64,000 nucleotides of DNA, from positions 58,790,914-58,854,913 of the forward strand of contig NC_016132.3 in NCBI RefSeq assembly GCF_000005505.3, in the 5' to 3' direction. The notes below the pieces were generated by a model, which worked only from the letters and a program-made list of their open reading frames with translations, searched no databases and was not told where the DNA came from. Source of the DNA: Brachypodium distachyon. Its lineage: Eukaryota > Streptophyta > Magnoliopsida > Poales > Poaceae. Numbering within the stretch: the stretch's first letter is position 1; each line of letters opens with the position of its first letter. Positions 36,504-48,365 of this stretch are shown here, one piece after another. Position numbers and translations under genes: made by a program.

Positions 36504-37831
36504 TGTTGGGAATATGCCCTAGAAGCAATCATGTATGATGTAATTCCCAATGTATTCATAAATATTATTAAGTTGTCCTTGTTTGAACATCTGATATGTA
36601 TCATTGAATATGTGATTTGATTGTGGAACTATGTATTCATGTTGTTCATACTAAATTGTCCTTAGTCATTGAGGTTGTGCTGGACACATAACCTAGACTA
36701 ATGTGAAAGTTGGCTGATGACTCGGTTTCACTTGTCATGGGCATGGTGATGTCATTCCAGCTTACACGGACTCGGCTAAAGAGTTTAGCGAGTTGGACTG
36801 ACCCATATTGAGATGCAACGAGTAGGTCGTCATTTGCATGTCTCAATCAATGTAATCCTTAGACCTGAGGTTATCGCACAATCCGAGTTGTGGATCACCA
36901 ACTTAGGTTCTGTCAAACGTTGTTCCGTAACAGGGCAGTTATAAAGGCAGAGTTCGGGTTGACTGAGAATCAAGCTGTGTGATGTGGATAACCAAGATGG
37001 GATTTTGCCCCTCCGACTGGAGAGATATTCTCTGGGCCCTCTCGAGTGATATGATTCGGGAAGCATGGCCATGCGCGACTTGGTTAACTGTTAACCGGGT
37101 CGATCGACTAAGAGTTAGTCGGATGAATCGTATATCACAGATCGAGAAGAGAGTTGAACTATTAAAGGGATGACGATTAATCGCCTATAGTTCGACAAGG
37201 TATATCGTGAGGCAAAAGGGACTAAGACGTATGTCACATTGGAAGGTACGTCGTCATGACTCGATGGTACTTGGGAGTCGGCACGTTCTGCTAGGAGCCG
37301 CTACCGATTGATCGATTGTGAGTCAGACTCCAATCGTGTCCAAGTCGCCATGAGCCTGCGGGGTCACACACTTAAGAGCGGGAGCAAGTATTTGGTCGGG
37401 TTGGACCCGAACTGGAATTGGGCTGACAATGCGAGTTGGACTCGCAGGGTGGATGGGCCACAAGGCTTGGAGCCCACTTCCACTCGATATATAAGCAGGG
37501 GCGTGGGATGCCTAAGGGGCACGGTTTTTCCACTCTCATGCGTTGAGAACCCTAGCCCGATTCAGTTCAACCGTCGCACCGGACCTAGCAGTTCGCCGCC
37601 GGAGCTCCTCCTCGCACGTGTGGATACCGGCAGAGGTGTTGTACGTTCAGCACTTCGACGATCGCGGGATTGGATCGGCTGGATCGGATCGAGGGACTGC
37701 ACTGCATCAAGGCGCCGCATCAATAATCTGCAACTGCGCGTCTAGTGGTAATCCTCGTGGCCTTCTACCTCGGCTAGATCTTGGGAGTTCGCGTAGGAAA
37801 AGTTTTTTGTTTATCTCTACGCGCCCGTTCA
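36504..37831 (+). mobile_element. Solo LTR, Copia-type
   Basis: The 1328-bp sequence starts TGTTGGGAATATGCCC, ends in CCCGTTCA, and is flanked by the perfect 5-bp duplication GATTT (36499-36503 and 37832-37836). It has no internal coding region. A TATA-like CGATATATAAGCAGG lies near 37483. Near the end it shares GTAGGAAAA(G/T)TTTTTTGTTT with the solo LTR at 40988-42717. It arose by unequal recombination between two LTRs of a full element. Confidence 0.88.
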
Positions 37832-38802
37832 GATTTCTGTAGCGCTCTCCCTCCCTCTCCATTCTCCTCCTGATTCCTCTGTTGAATCCCTCCGTCCCCT
37901 TGACATTCCTCTTACCAATCACTAAGATCGTTTCTGCGTACCGATTTGTCTGTGCGTCTTTTTTTTCCAATCCTGCATGCTTGCTTGCTTAAGTTTCGCG
38001 TGACTTCTTGTTTGCAGTTGACAGTTTGCCGTGTCATGGGTTAATGTTGCTGCTGTTTGAGACGCCCTCTGGCTTCGCACTTTACACGTTTTATGGGGCT
38101 TCCTATATATGGCTTTGGATGTAATGTTCTTCTTTCTAACCTTTGTCAACCATGTCCTTGCTTGTTCATGTGGTCTACGCCAATGACCTAATTTTCTATT
38201 CCATCATTTGTCTCCTACAGAATCTCTGGTTAGGTTTTGGAGACCCCCACCTGGCAAGGATGGTTAGTTCCAACGACTTTCCTTGCTTTCCCTTCTGATT
38301 GCTATTGTTATCTTATATGCTTGTTGTTAAATTCCATCTTTGCATTAAGGGAGAATATGAACTCGTGCTCTTTGTTTACTAATAGCCTCAAAACACATTT
38401 TCTCCCCAATTCTAAGCATGCAGCATGATGCTAGTTTCGCTGAAAGGTTCAAGGATTCTAAATAATCAATCAATGCAATCCAGAGACGTGCATGATAATT
38501 AATTCCTTAAATGTTTCTTTGTGCCCATGAACATGCTTGCTGCTATTTCTTTATCAGGCGGTTCATCCGAAGGGATTTCTATCTTTTGAGGACAAATCCA
38601 GCGCCATCAATGCTGATACTGGTCTTGACAACCAGCTTGTTGCTCTGATCAACGACTAAAGAGGACCGCTTACCAACGAGTCAAGGACTAATGAAGTTCC
38701 TGAGTAATCGTGGATTTGATGTCAAACTAGAGATGGTGAGTTCACTAGTTGGACTTGACATGCTTTCTGATTTATAGTTCCCTGCTATTTAGTATTAGTT
38801 TA

Positions 38803-39889
38803 TGTTGACAAATTAGGTAATTTCGATGAATATTTAATCCAGAAGGACAGTGTGTAAAACATGTAGCACATTATATCATGCAAACTAGACAAATTAAATA
38901 GCAACACACAGCAATAAAACTCATCTAATTTCACGGCATGAATAATAGAACTACTAATCAAAATCAACAAGAAAGAGCAGATTACGTACGGTGCTGTGCT
39001 CTTTTCTTGTGTTTGTTTGTTGAGGTCGGTGACGAGTCCGGTGGCGTCGATGTTCATGCCGGCAGCAGCAGCAGCCTTGACTACCTCCTGAGCAACGGCC
39101 AGTGCCTGCGCTTGCGCCTGTGCAGCAGTTGCCTGGGCTTGAAGTTGGGCAGCCTGCTGCTGTGCTTGGAGTTGTGCAGCCTGCTGCTGCTGAGCTAGAG
39201 CGGCAGCCTGAGCCGCGGGATCTCCGAGGTCGTCGGCCATTGGTGATGAAGATGCCGATGAAACAGAAACGTGAAGAAGCGAGCAGTCCCGTGAGAACGC
39301 TCCCCAAAAACCTTATCGACCGTCTCCCGGGCAGGATCTCGAAGGTCGGGGTTCCGGAGGCCTGCTCTCCCGGCGATCTGTGCACGCAGTCGACGGGATG
39401 GAGTAGCAGTTGGCGGCGAACAACGAGATTGGATCGTGGGCGTGACGGCTAGGGGTTTTTTTGCGTCGTTTTTCCGGAGGCCGGGGTAGTCTTATTATAT
39501 AGGCATGCAGGCGGACTTCGGTTCGGTTTAGGAAACCAAAACCGACTCCGCAATTATCGGGATTTGTTACGCGTCCGCAACGGATTCCGACTGCCAAAAA
39601 GATAAGCACGACCCGGGACGGCTCGGGCTCGGGCTCGATCCACGAAACGCGGCGCGCGCGCGTCGTGACGAGGCGAGGCGAGCGGAGGAGGAGGAGCGCG
39701 CGTAGGGATTTCCCTTGCTCACTTGCTCAAGAGGTGAGAACCAACATACCTTATATATTGGTCCAACTCCCCCTAAACTAGCAATGTGGGACTATTCCCA
39801 CTTCCTCATCCCACTACATGAATGGGCTTTTGAGATTTTTCAGAAATTAATTTCAGATTGGTCCTTGGGCCTAACCCAAAATTCCAATA
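38803..39889 (-). repeat. 3' LTR of the Copia element
   Basis: This 1087-bp LTR pairs with 46164-46772. The first ~285 bp and the last ~200 bp are nearly identical between the two, with only a few substitutions, while the middle is present in full only here. On the minus strand it holds an ATG at 39240 opening an Ala/Gln-rich frame (MADDLGDPAAQAAALAQQQQ). That frame continues to the LTR end and matches the open frame ahead of gag in the 5' copy. The terminal dinucleotide at 39888-39889 has mutated from CA to TA. Confidence 0.88.
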
Positions 39890-40438
39890 ATCCCCCACAA
39901 TATCTCATAAGCACATAAAATTGCCGTTGATCCAAAACTCTGTTTTTGATATACCAGCGTTTCAGTGGAGACCGGTTAAGGTTGAACATCTACCTAAACA
40001 AATTGCTTCACTCACGCACAACTGAACAATGGACAAACCTTGAATTTTCAGTTTTCTATGTTAGAGCTTCACTAAATTGTTGTCTGGTACTGGGCTGCCG
40101 AATGCTACCCCGCAGTGTGGAGCATACAAGTCATTCTCCAGGCCTTTTCATGAGCTTACTAGAGACCACCCAAATCTCATAGACTGCGACCAACAGTCAG
40201 GCTCATATAGGTGTGTTATTTAGAGACTACTCTGTAGGATAGTATCTCCCTTGCAAATTAATGCAACGCGTTAGAACACATTAAGTTAAACAACCTACCA
40301 TACAGTACACGAGAGTAATGCATCGTCAACGAAGTGGGATAAAGAATGTACACTCTCCTCAGTTATCCAATGACTTGTTTCCCAGGTCCTAATTCACGGG
40401 ATCTCCGATCACATAGGTTGGTTTACCGCCATGGTAAC

Positions 40439-43400
40439 TCACGTGGGTCGCAATCCCATCTCCCTTGATGCAGATTCTATCACATTTCTTGATAGACCCT
40501 TTGTAAAGGGATCTGCCAGATTTTTAGCCGTTGGGATATATCCCAATGCTATTATTCCGGAGTTTCTCATTGCTCTGACAGATTTCAGACGTCTCCTGAC
40601 GTGTCTTGATGACTTCATATTATCTTTAGAACTGTTCACTTTGACTATCACAGTTTGATTGTCACAGTTCATAAGAATCGCCGGTATTGGTTTTTCAACA
40701 ATCGGCAAGTCCATCAAGAGCTCACGAAGCCAGTCGGCTTCAACTGTGGATGTATCTAATGCTGAAAGTTCTGCTTCCATTGTTGATCTGGTTAAGATCG
40801 TTTGCTTGCAAGACTTCCATGAAACAGCGCCCCCTCCGAGTGTGAACACATATCCACTCGTGGCCTTTAGCTCGTCAACATCAGATATCCAGTTTGAATC
40901 ACTATAACCCTCAAGTACCTTGGGGTACCCAGTATAGTATATACCATAGCCCATTGTGCCCTTTACATAGCGCATGACCCTCTCGAGTGTTGGGTTCGTT
41001 GCATAGGAAACAAAAAATTTCCTACGAGAAGTGCGGAAGAAAACCCAAGAATATATATACTAGATGTATGCAACGAGAGGGATCATGAACACCATACCCT
41101 CGTAGACCGCTAAGCGTTACGATCACGAGATCGTTGTTGGTGTAGTGGAACTTTCAATGAGATTAATCTCAGTGCCGAACGGACAGCACCTCCTTGGTAT
41201 CCACACGTTCAGCTTCACGTCGTCTCTTCCTTTCCTTGATCGAGCAAGCGAGAGGGAGAGGTAGATGAGATCCCGGCAGCACGACGGCGTGGTGACTATG
41301 GTGAATATCCCCACGGGCCGTGCACGTGAGAAGAGGAGGAGAGGAGGGCTCAGGGGAGAGAGATCCAACTGAACGCTTGGTGTATGCTCCCCCTTGCCAC
41401 CCCCCCTCTATTTATATAGGGGTAGGGGAGGGGGTGGCCGGCCAGATCTGCCCCCCTTTCCAAAAGGGGGCTGGCGGCTAGGGGAGGGAAACCCTAATAG
41501 GGTTTCCTCCCCCCCCAAGTTACCCTTTAGCCCTAGGGTGGGCTGGCCGCATGGGCCTTGTGGGGGGCAGCCCCCTGGCCCATTAAGGCCAGGGTACTCC
41601 CTCACAAGCCCATGTAGCCCAGGGATAGGTGGGCCTCAAGGTGGAAACCCCCGGATCCCTCCGGAACCTTCTAGAAGCTTCCCGGTCAAAAACCGGAAAA
41701 TATTCCGAACTTTCCGGAACCTGAAAACAACTTTCCATATATAAATCTTTATCTCCGGAACATTCTGGAGCTCCTCGTTACGTCTTGGATCCCATCCAAG
41801 ACTCCGAATCATAATTCGATATCATCATCATTTATCTCATCTAACCCAAGCAACATGAAACGTTAAGTGTGTGACCCTACGGGTTCGAGAACATGTGGAC
41901 ATGATCAAATATCAATAACCAATAGTGGGACCTGGATGTCCATAATGGTTCCCACATATTCCACGAAGATCTCATCGGTTGAACCACTATGTCGAGGATT
42001 CAATTAATCCAGTATCCAATTCTCTTTGTCTCGCGATATATTACTTGCCCGAGATTTGATCGTCGGTATCGCCATACCTAGTTTAATCTCGTTACCGGCA
42101 AGTTCTCTTTACTCATTCCGTAATATAATACCCCCGCGACTAAACATATTAGTCGCATGCTTGCAAGCTCATTAGGATGTTATATTACCGAGAGGGCCCA
42201 AAGATATCTCTCCGTCACAAGGAGTGACAAATCCCAGTCTTGATCCATACAACCCAACAAGCACCTTCTGAGATATCTGAAAAACACCTTTATGATCACC
42301 CAGTTACGAGATGACAGTTGATGCCCACAAAGTATTCTTCCGGTACTAGGGAGTGGCATGATCTCATGGTCTAAGGAAATGATACTTGACATAATAAAAC
42401 ATAAGCAATTTAAACTTAAGTGACACGATCAAAAGCTATGTTTAGCTTTGGGTCTGTCCATCACATCATTCTCCTAATGATATGACCTCGTTATTAAATG
42501 ACAACACATGTCTATGGTTAGGAAACCTTAACCATCTTTAATCAACGAGCTAATCTAGTAGAGGCGTATTAGGGACACGGTATTTGTTTATTTATCCACA
42601 CACATGTATTTGAGTTTCCAATCAATACAATTATAGCATGGACAATAAACATTTATCAAGAACAATGAAATATGATAATAACAAATTTATTATTGCCTCT
42701 AGGGCATATTTCCAACATCGAGTGCATTCCCATGATCATCTTCCGGATTCTTATTGAACCGACTCAGTTTGCTCACAGCAAAAGAGATGTCAGGTCTAGT
42801 TGCGGTAGCCAAATACATGAGTGAACCAATAACCTGAGAATATCTCAGTTGGTCTCTTCCAATTCTGTGATTTTTTCGAAGCAGAACGCTTGGATCATAA
42901 GGAGTTGGAGAAGGTTTACAATCAGCATATCCGAAACGACTCAAGATCTTCTCTACATAGTGAGATTGCACCAAAGTGATCTCACCATTGTCGCCTCTCA
43001 CGAGCTTGATGTTCAGAATAACATCAGATACACCAAGGTCTTTCATGTCAAAGCACTTCGACAAGAAAGTCTTAACCTCTTCAATCACTTTGAGGTTAGT
43101 CTCAAATATTAGTACGTCATCGACATACAAGCAAAGTAAAACTCCCCCACCCCCACCATGGCGGTAGTATACACATTTGTCAGCTTCGTTTACAACAAAG
43201 CCGTCAGATGTTAAAGTTTTGTCAAACTTCTCATGCCATTGCTTAGGAGCTTGTTTCAGGCCATATAGAGACTTTAATAACTTACACAATTTGCCTTCAT
43301 GACCCTTTATTACAAATCCATCTGGCTGGTTCATGTAAATTTCCTCGTCCAACTCTCCGTTAAGGAAAGCTGTCTTAACGTCCATTTGATGGACGATCAG

Positions 43401-46400
43401 ACCATATGAGGCAGCCAGTGATAGTAATACTCTGATTGTGGTCAATCGAGCTACAGGTGAGTAAGTATCAAAGAAATCTTCACCTTCTTTCTGGGTAAAA
43501 CCCTTGGCCACAAGTCGCGCCTTGTACTTCTCAATAGTACCATCAGGCCTAAGCTTTTTCTTGAATATCCACTTGCATCCTACAGGTTTGCACCCGTACG
43601 GACGGTCAACGACCTCCCACGTACCATTAGCCATGATAGAATCCATTTCACTACGAATGGCTTCCTTCCAATAGTCTGCATCCGGAGATGCAAAGGCCTC
43701 ATCAATGGTTTTAGGGGTGTCATCTACAAGGTACACAATGAAATCATCACCAAAGGATTTAATAATCCTTTGTCGCTTACCCCTAAGAGGGGCTTCATTG
43801 TCATACTCCTCAGGAATCTCATCGCGTGTTTGTTCAAGATTTTCCACTGGGATGGCGGGTTCAGGAGCTACACCATGATCCTGATGTTCCTCTGAACTGA
43901 CGGGTTCAGCAGGTACATCATGATCCTCTCTAGATGTGCTATGCATATCTCTCATGGGAAATATGTCCTCAAAAAATGTAGCATCCCTGGACTCCATAAT
44001 TGTACAGACGCTCATGTCAGGTACTCCAGAATTTACAACCAAGAATCTATAGCCGACACTTCGAAATGCGTAGCCAAGAAAGACACAATCAACCGTTTTT
44101 GGTCCAAGCTTACGTTTCTTGGTGATTAGCACATTGACTTTCGCCAAACAGCCCCAAGTCCGTAAGTAAGAAAGTGTGAGTCTCTTCTTTTTCCATAGCT
44201 CGTATGGGGTGACTTCTTTATCTTTTGTAGGAACACGATTTAGGACATGACACGAAGTCAATAGCGCCTCCCCCCACCATGCCTTGGATAAACCAGCAGT
44301 GTCTAACATGGCGTTGACCAAGTCAGTCAGCGTGCGGTTTTTCCTCTCAGCAACCCCGTTTGACTGGGGCGAATAGGGAGGCGTCCTCTCATGGACTATG
44401 CCATGTTCCTCACAAAATGAATTAAACTCACTGGAGAAGTATTCTCCACCGCGGTCAGACCGCAAACGTTTAATTTTTTTCTCAACTTGATTCTCTACTT
44501 CAGCTTTATAGATCTTAAAATAATGCAATGCTTCATCGTTTGATTTTAATAAATACACATAACAGAATCTAGTCGCATCATCAATGAAAGACATAAAGTA
44601 ACGCTTTCCACCTTTGGTTAATATACCGTTCATCTCACAAAGATCAGAATGTATAAGCTCTAACGGTGCTAGGTTCCTTTCCTCAGCAGCCTTGTGAGGC
44701 TTGCGAGGCTGCTTCGCTTGCACACAATCTTGGCACTTCGAACTTTTAGCCACAGTGATTTTAGGAATTAAACTCAGATTTGCTAATCGCGTCATGCAAC
44801 CAAAATTAATGTGACAAAGTCGTGAATGCCAAACATTAGACTCATTATTAATAGAATTGACGCTGTTCACGACCTTATTACAAAAATCCGAAAGGGATAA
44901 ACGGAACAAACCTCCGCACTCATAACCTTTACCAATAAATTGTCCATACTTAGACACGATAACTTTATTGGACTCAAACACTAACTTAAATCCGTCCTTG
45001 CAAAGGAGGGATCCACTAACAAGATTCTTCTGAATGGAGGGCATATGCTGCACGTTCCTCAGCTGCACGATCTTTCCCGAAGTAAACTTCAGATCCACCG
45101 TGCCAACACCATGAACAGAAGCATGGGCGCCGTTCCCCATCATCACTGAGGAGCTGATGGCCTGATATGAAGAAAACAAGGAAATATCAGCACAAACATG
45201 AATAGTTGCGCCTGTATCGACCCACCAATCGATGGACTGACATACAGAAAATATAGTAAATAAATTACCATACCTGCCTGCATCTTCATTGTTGCCAATG
45301 GTCAAATTAGCAAACTTTTGCCGAATCTGTCCTCTTTTGCGCTCCTTGCAGTTACTCGCCCAATGGCCAAGTCCTCCACACACAAAGCAAGGATCCTTGT
45401 CCTTGTTGCCTCCTTTCTTCTTCTTCTTGAAAGTGGTAGTGTTCTTTGGACCAGCATTATTGAATGCCTTTCCCTTTCCCTTGTTGTTACTGTTGTTGTG
45501 GTTGTTCCTCTGAACCATGTTGGCAGTGGACGTACCCTCTTGTGTGTTGCCTTTGGGGCCAGCATCTTTTGCTCTCGCCTTCTCCTCAACATCAAGAGTC
45601 CCAATCAGGTTCTCCACAGAGATTTCTTGTCTCTTGTGTTTTAGTGAAGTAGCAAAGTTCCTCCACGAGGGAGGAAGCTTGGCGATGATGCCCCCGGCGA
45701 CAAACTTGTCGGGTAGTGGACACTTGAATTGCTCAAGTTCCTTAGCCATAGTCAATAACTCATGAGCTTGTTCCACTACAGATCGGTTTGCAACCATCTT
45801 ATAGTCAAAGAACTGCTCCATGACGTACAGCTCACTGCCAGCGTCAGATGCGCCAAACTTGGCATCGAGCGCATCCCACAACTCTTTGGCATCCTGATAG
45901 TGCAGATAAGCATCAACGAGCTTATCTCCCAGCACACTACAGATCGCACCGACGACTACAACACAAGCCTCAACATACAACTGCTGAGAAGCAATTGTTT
46001 GAGTCTTCCTGTGTTGTACCGCCCACCATGCGCCCATAGCCACGAGCCACATATGACATTTATACTGCCACCTCTTAAAGTGCAGTCCAGTAAACACAGG
46101 TGGTTTCAATGCGACAGCAAATTGAGACATCGAAAATTGCCTACACGCATAAGGTTTTTGGATTGTTGACAAATTAGGTAATTTCGATGAATATTTAATC
46201 CAGAAGGACAGTGTGTAAAACATGTAGCACATTATATCATGCAAACTAGACAAATTAAATAGCAACACACAGCAATAAAACTCATCTAATTTCACGGCAT
46301 GAATAATAGAACTACTAATCAAAATCAACAAGAAAGAGCAGATTACGTACGGTGCTGTGCTCTTTTCTTGTGTTTGTTTGTTGAGGTCGGTGACGAGTCC

Positions 46401-46535
46401 GGTGGCGTCGATGTTCACGCCGGCAGCAGCAGCAGCCTTGACTACCTCCTGAGCAGCGGGCAGTGTATTTAGGAAACCAACAATTATCGGGATTTGAGAT
46501 AAGCACGACCCAGCTCGGGCTCGGGCTCGATCCAC
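40439..46535 (-). pseudogene. Copia gag-pol polyprotein, interrupted by solo LTR
   Basis: A long frame covers 46535 down to about 42723 and resumes after the nested LTR at 40982, ending at 40439. In order it shows a gag-like region, a zinc knuckle CFVCGGLGHWASNC (about 45345-45388), a protease WWVDTGAT motif (about 45207-45240), an integrase HHCC and core with HSDLCEM and SDRGGEYFSSEF, and reverse transcriptase with YVDDVLI (about 43110-43135). The RNase H part with YSDSNWISD and MEAELSALD lies beyond the insertion. The product is a self-encoded replication polyprotein of a retrotransposon. The reading frame is otherwise largely intact, so the element was probably competent before the nested insertion and the 5' LTR deletion. 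Confidence 0.9.
40988..42717 (-). mobile_element. Solo LTR nested in the Copia element
   Basis: The 1730-bp sequence has TG..CA ends on either strand. It is read on the minus strand as TGTTGGAAATATGCCC at the start and CGAACCCAACA at the end. The perfect 5-bp duplication TCGAG flanks it (40983-40987, 42718-42722). It splits the host Copia frame between reverse transcriptase and RNase H. Its start is related to the solo LTR at 36504, so both derive from one superfamily of long Copia LTRs. It is younger than its host. Confidence 0.92.
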
Positions 46536-46772
46536 GAAACGCGCGCGTCGTGACGAGGCGAGCGGAGGAGGAGGAGGAGCGCGCGTAGGGATTTTCCTTG
46601 CTCACTTGCTCAAGAGGTGAGAACCAACATACCTTATATATTGGTCCAACTCCCCCTAAACTAGCAATGTGGGATTATTCCTACTTCCTCATCCCACTAC
46701 ATGAATGGGCTTTTGAGATTTTTCAGGAATTAATTTCAGATTGCGCCTTGGGCCTAACCCAAAATTCCAACA
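46164..46772 (-). repeat. 5' LTR of the Copia element (internally deleted)
   Basis: This 609-bp copy matches both ends of the 3' LTR. The largest missing segment lies between CAGTG (near 46465) and TTTAGGAAACCAA (near 46468) and removes the ATG and Gln-rich start of the LTR frame. Smaller deletions follow, near 46481 and 46497. Outside the indels the identity to the 3' copy is very high. Confidence 0.87.
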
Positions 46773-47473
46773 GTTTATACGTAGCTTGTGTGCTCTGGAC
46801 TTGGAAACCTTTATCTCACGGACCAATGTTTGGGATTCAAGCTTTCATAGAAAGACTTGCTTTTAAATTTTCTTTAGCTATGAAGCATTGCCTTCTGTAT
46901 CCAGGTCAATGAGAAGATTTATTTTACGGCATTCGCCTTGTTTAATTGTGATGATGACGACAAGAGGAATTTAGCAATCTTACGCGATGCTGGTCTCTAC
47001 ATTAGAGATATTTCTGGCATTGCTTGTGAGGATTGGGAGATACTGAAGCTTGCAATAGCTGTCAAGGTGATATATGTCGCCCTACAGAAGAACTCACAGA
47101 TTTTCATGTGGTAAATAATACTTGCTATTTTTGTATGCGGTCTCTGCTGCTCGGTGTGCATTTCATGGAAGCTTGTATATATATCATATAATGTGTTAAA
47201 TCATGCTCCTTTCAGGTTCTTGCAGAAGATGTGGTATCAAAGTTGAAAGGTGATGCATGGAAATATGAAGGTGTCGCAGTTAAGGTCCATTGGCTGACTG
47301 CCTACAGATCAGTTGCGTCTAACCATGGTCTCAGGATTGAGAAGAAGAGAATGTTGGGGTCCTTGGTTAGGGAAGCTAAGAAAGCATATGAAGCAGAAGA
47401 AGCGGAAGTATGTCAGAAGGTTAATAAGTTGCATGAAGAGTCGCAGCAAAATTTTGAAACGAAAGCTGTGTGA

Positions 47474-48365
47474 CAACAGTGGTGAGGGTACTCCCCATAA
47501 GCGACATAAATACTGATTAAAATGCTGGGCAGCCTACCATCTATAGGTCAAGCATTCTGATTCAAGGGTCTCATGCTCTCTTGTCTATGTCCGAGGGTGC
47601 TCTTTAATAAGATGGGAGTCGGGGACATGAGCTTGAGGTTGTCGTCGAGATTGGAATTCATGGACAACTTATTACTTGTTCGAGTTCATGATTAATTTTA
47701 TGCATTGTGGTAAGATATAGACCTGCATGGTGTTTGACAAAACAAAACGACCCTCGATCTCGATGTAGGGCTGTATAATCGTGCTGTAAAACTAGAGATT
47801 CCGAGTAGCATCGCCTCGCCAATGAGGAAGAACAGTCACACAAGATAAAGTAAAAAAAGAAACATAAATGAATGTGGAGCACTTCTCTTTATTCAATACT
47901 ATAATCAACTTGTGTTTACAACACGGGGCACTCCATTTATATAGGGGTGCCTATTCATGGTAAGATTCGTATATTACTAGTCAAGTAGCCCACACGTAGG
48001 ACTAGGACTAGACCTTCCAGAGTCTTCCTAATTCATCTCCTATTTGGTTTCATGACATATACTCAACCTTGTGCTATTTGAAGTTGCAAGCTAAGTTTGC
48101 CTTATTCCAGGTCACTTTTTGGCCTCAACAGGAAAAAGTGACTAAAACCTACTTATTTCATACACTGCTTCCTAGCTAGCTACTCCCTTGGTTCTTTAAA
48201 CTACTCCACTGTTCCCATGAATTAGCCTTTATAGTGTCATTTTCCCTCACGGTAGGTCACTATAAGGGGTTGATTCATGGGATTGAGGGAGTAATTAATT
48301 CTTACACTATTATTATTTATCCCCTCCTTTTGACTTTTAAGCCTTCCTTTCAGGGATATATAAAC
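47474..48365. other. Intergenic region with one MITE
   Basis: No gene is recognised. Around 47870-48060, ACTCCATTTATATAGGGGTGCC and flanking sequence look like an old LTR promoter remnant, but no termini were found. A Stowaway-like MITE lies at 48183-48291. Confidence 0.45.
48183..48291. mobile_element. Stowaway-like MITE
   Basis: The 109-bp element starts CTCCCTTGGTTC, ends GATTGAGGGAG, and is flanked by TA on both sides (48181-48182 and 48292-48293). The inner arms CCCATGAAT and ATTCATGGG also pair. Confidence 0.75.

Larger units (their letters stand above)
38803..46772 (-). mobile_element. Ty1/Copia LTR retrotransposon, full-length but damaged
   Basis: The element runs on the minus strand from 46772 to 38803. 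It begins TGTTGGAATTTTGGG, ends TTTGTCAACA, and is flanked by the perfect duplication GTTTA (38798-38802, 46773-46777). The 5' LTR is 46164-46772 (609 bp) and the 3' LTR 38803-39889 (1087 bp). The 5' LTR lacks ~480 bp present in the 3' LTR. The order gag, protease, integrase, reverse transcriptase, RNase H is diagnostic of Copia. A polypurine tract (TGTGGGGGAT on the minus strand) abuts the 3' LTR. A solo LTR of 1730 bp is nested between reverse transcriptase and RNase H. No standard tRNA primer site follows the 5' LTR. Confidence 0.92.
38044..47473 (+). pseudogene. NOP5-N-terminal-like gene, inactivated and split by Copia
   Basis: Exon-like blocks lie at 38044-38120, 38221-38262, 38558-38735, 46905-47066 and 47216-47473, with usable splice sites and phase 0 joints. 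The first block reads MLLLFETPSGFALY, the NOP56/NOP58 N-terminal signature. Later blocks include FEDKSSAINADTGLDNQL, LYIRDISGIACEDWEILK and GSLVREAKKAYEAEEAE. I associate this pattern with a grass-expanded family related to nucleolar NOP5 proteins. Defects: a frameshift in block 1 near 38090-38098, an in-frame TAA at 38657-38659, and another frameshift after it. The Copia insertion (38803-46772) lies in the intron after block 3. The two last blocks remain open, so decay started in the 5' half. Confidence 0.7.

Noticed and set aside
38800..39240. A stand-alone Ala/Gln-rich gene
   Set aside because: It lies wholly within the 3' LTR of the Copia element and matches the frame preceding gag in the 5' LTR.
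46175..46330. Hydrophobic membrane-like segment ahead of gag in the Copia frame (VICSFLLILISSSII)
   Set aside because: It is bounded by plausible donor and acceptor sites and is AT-rich, so it is more likely a translated intron or non-coding LTR end than a membrane domain.
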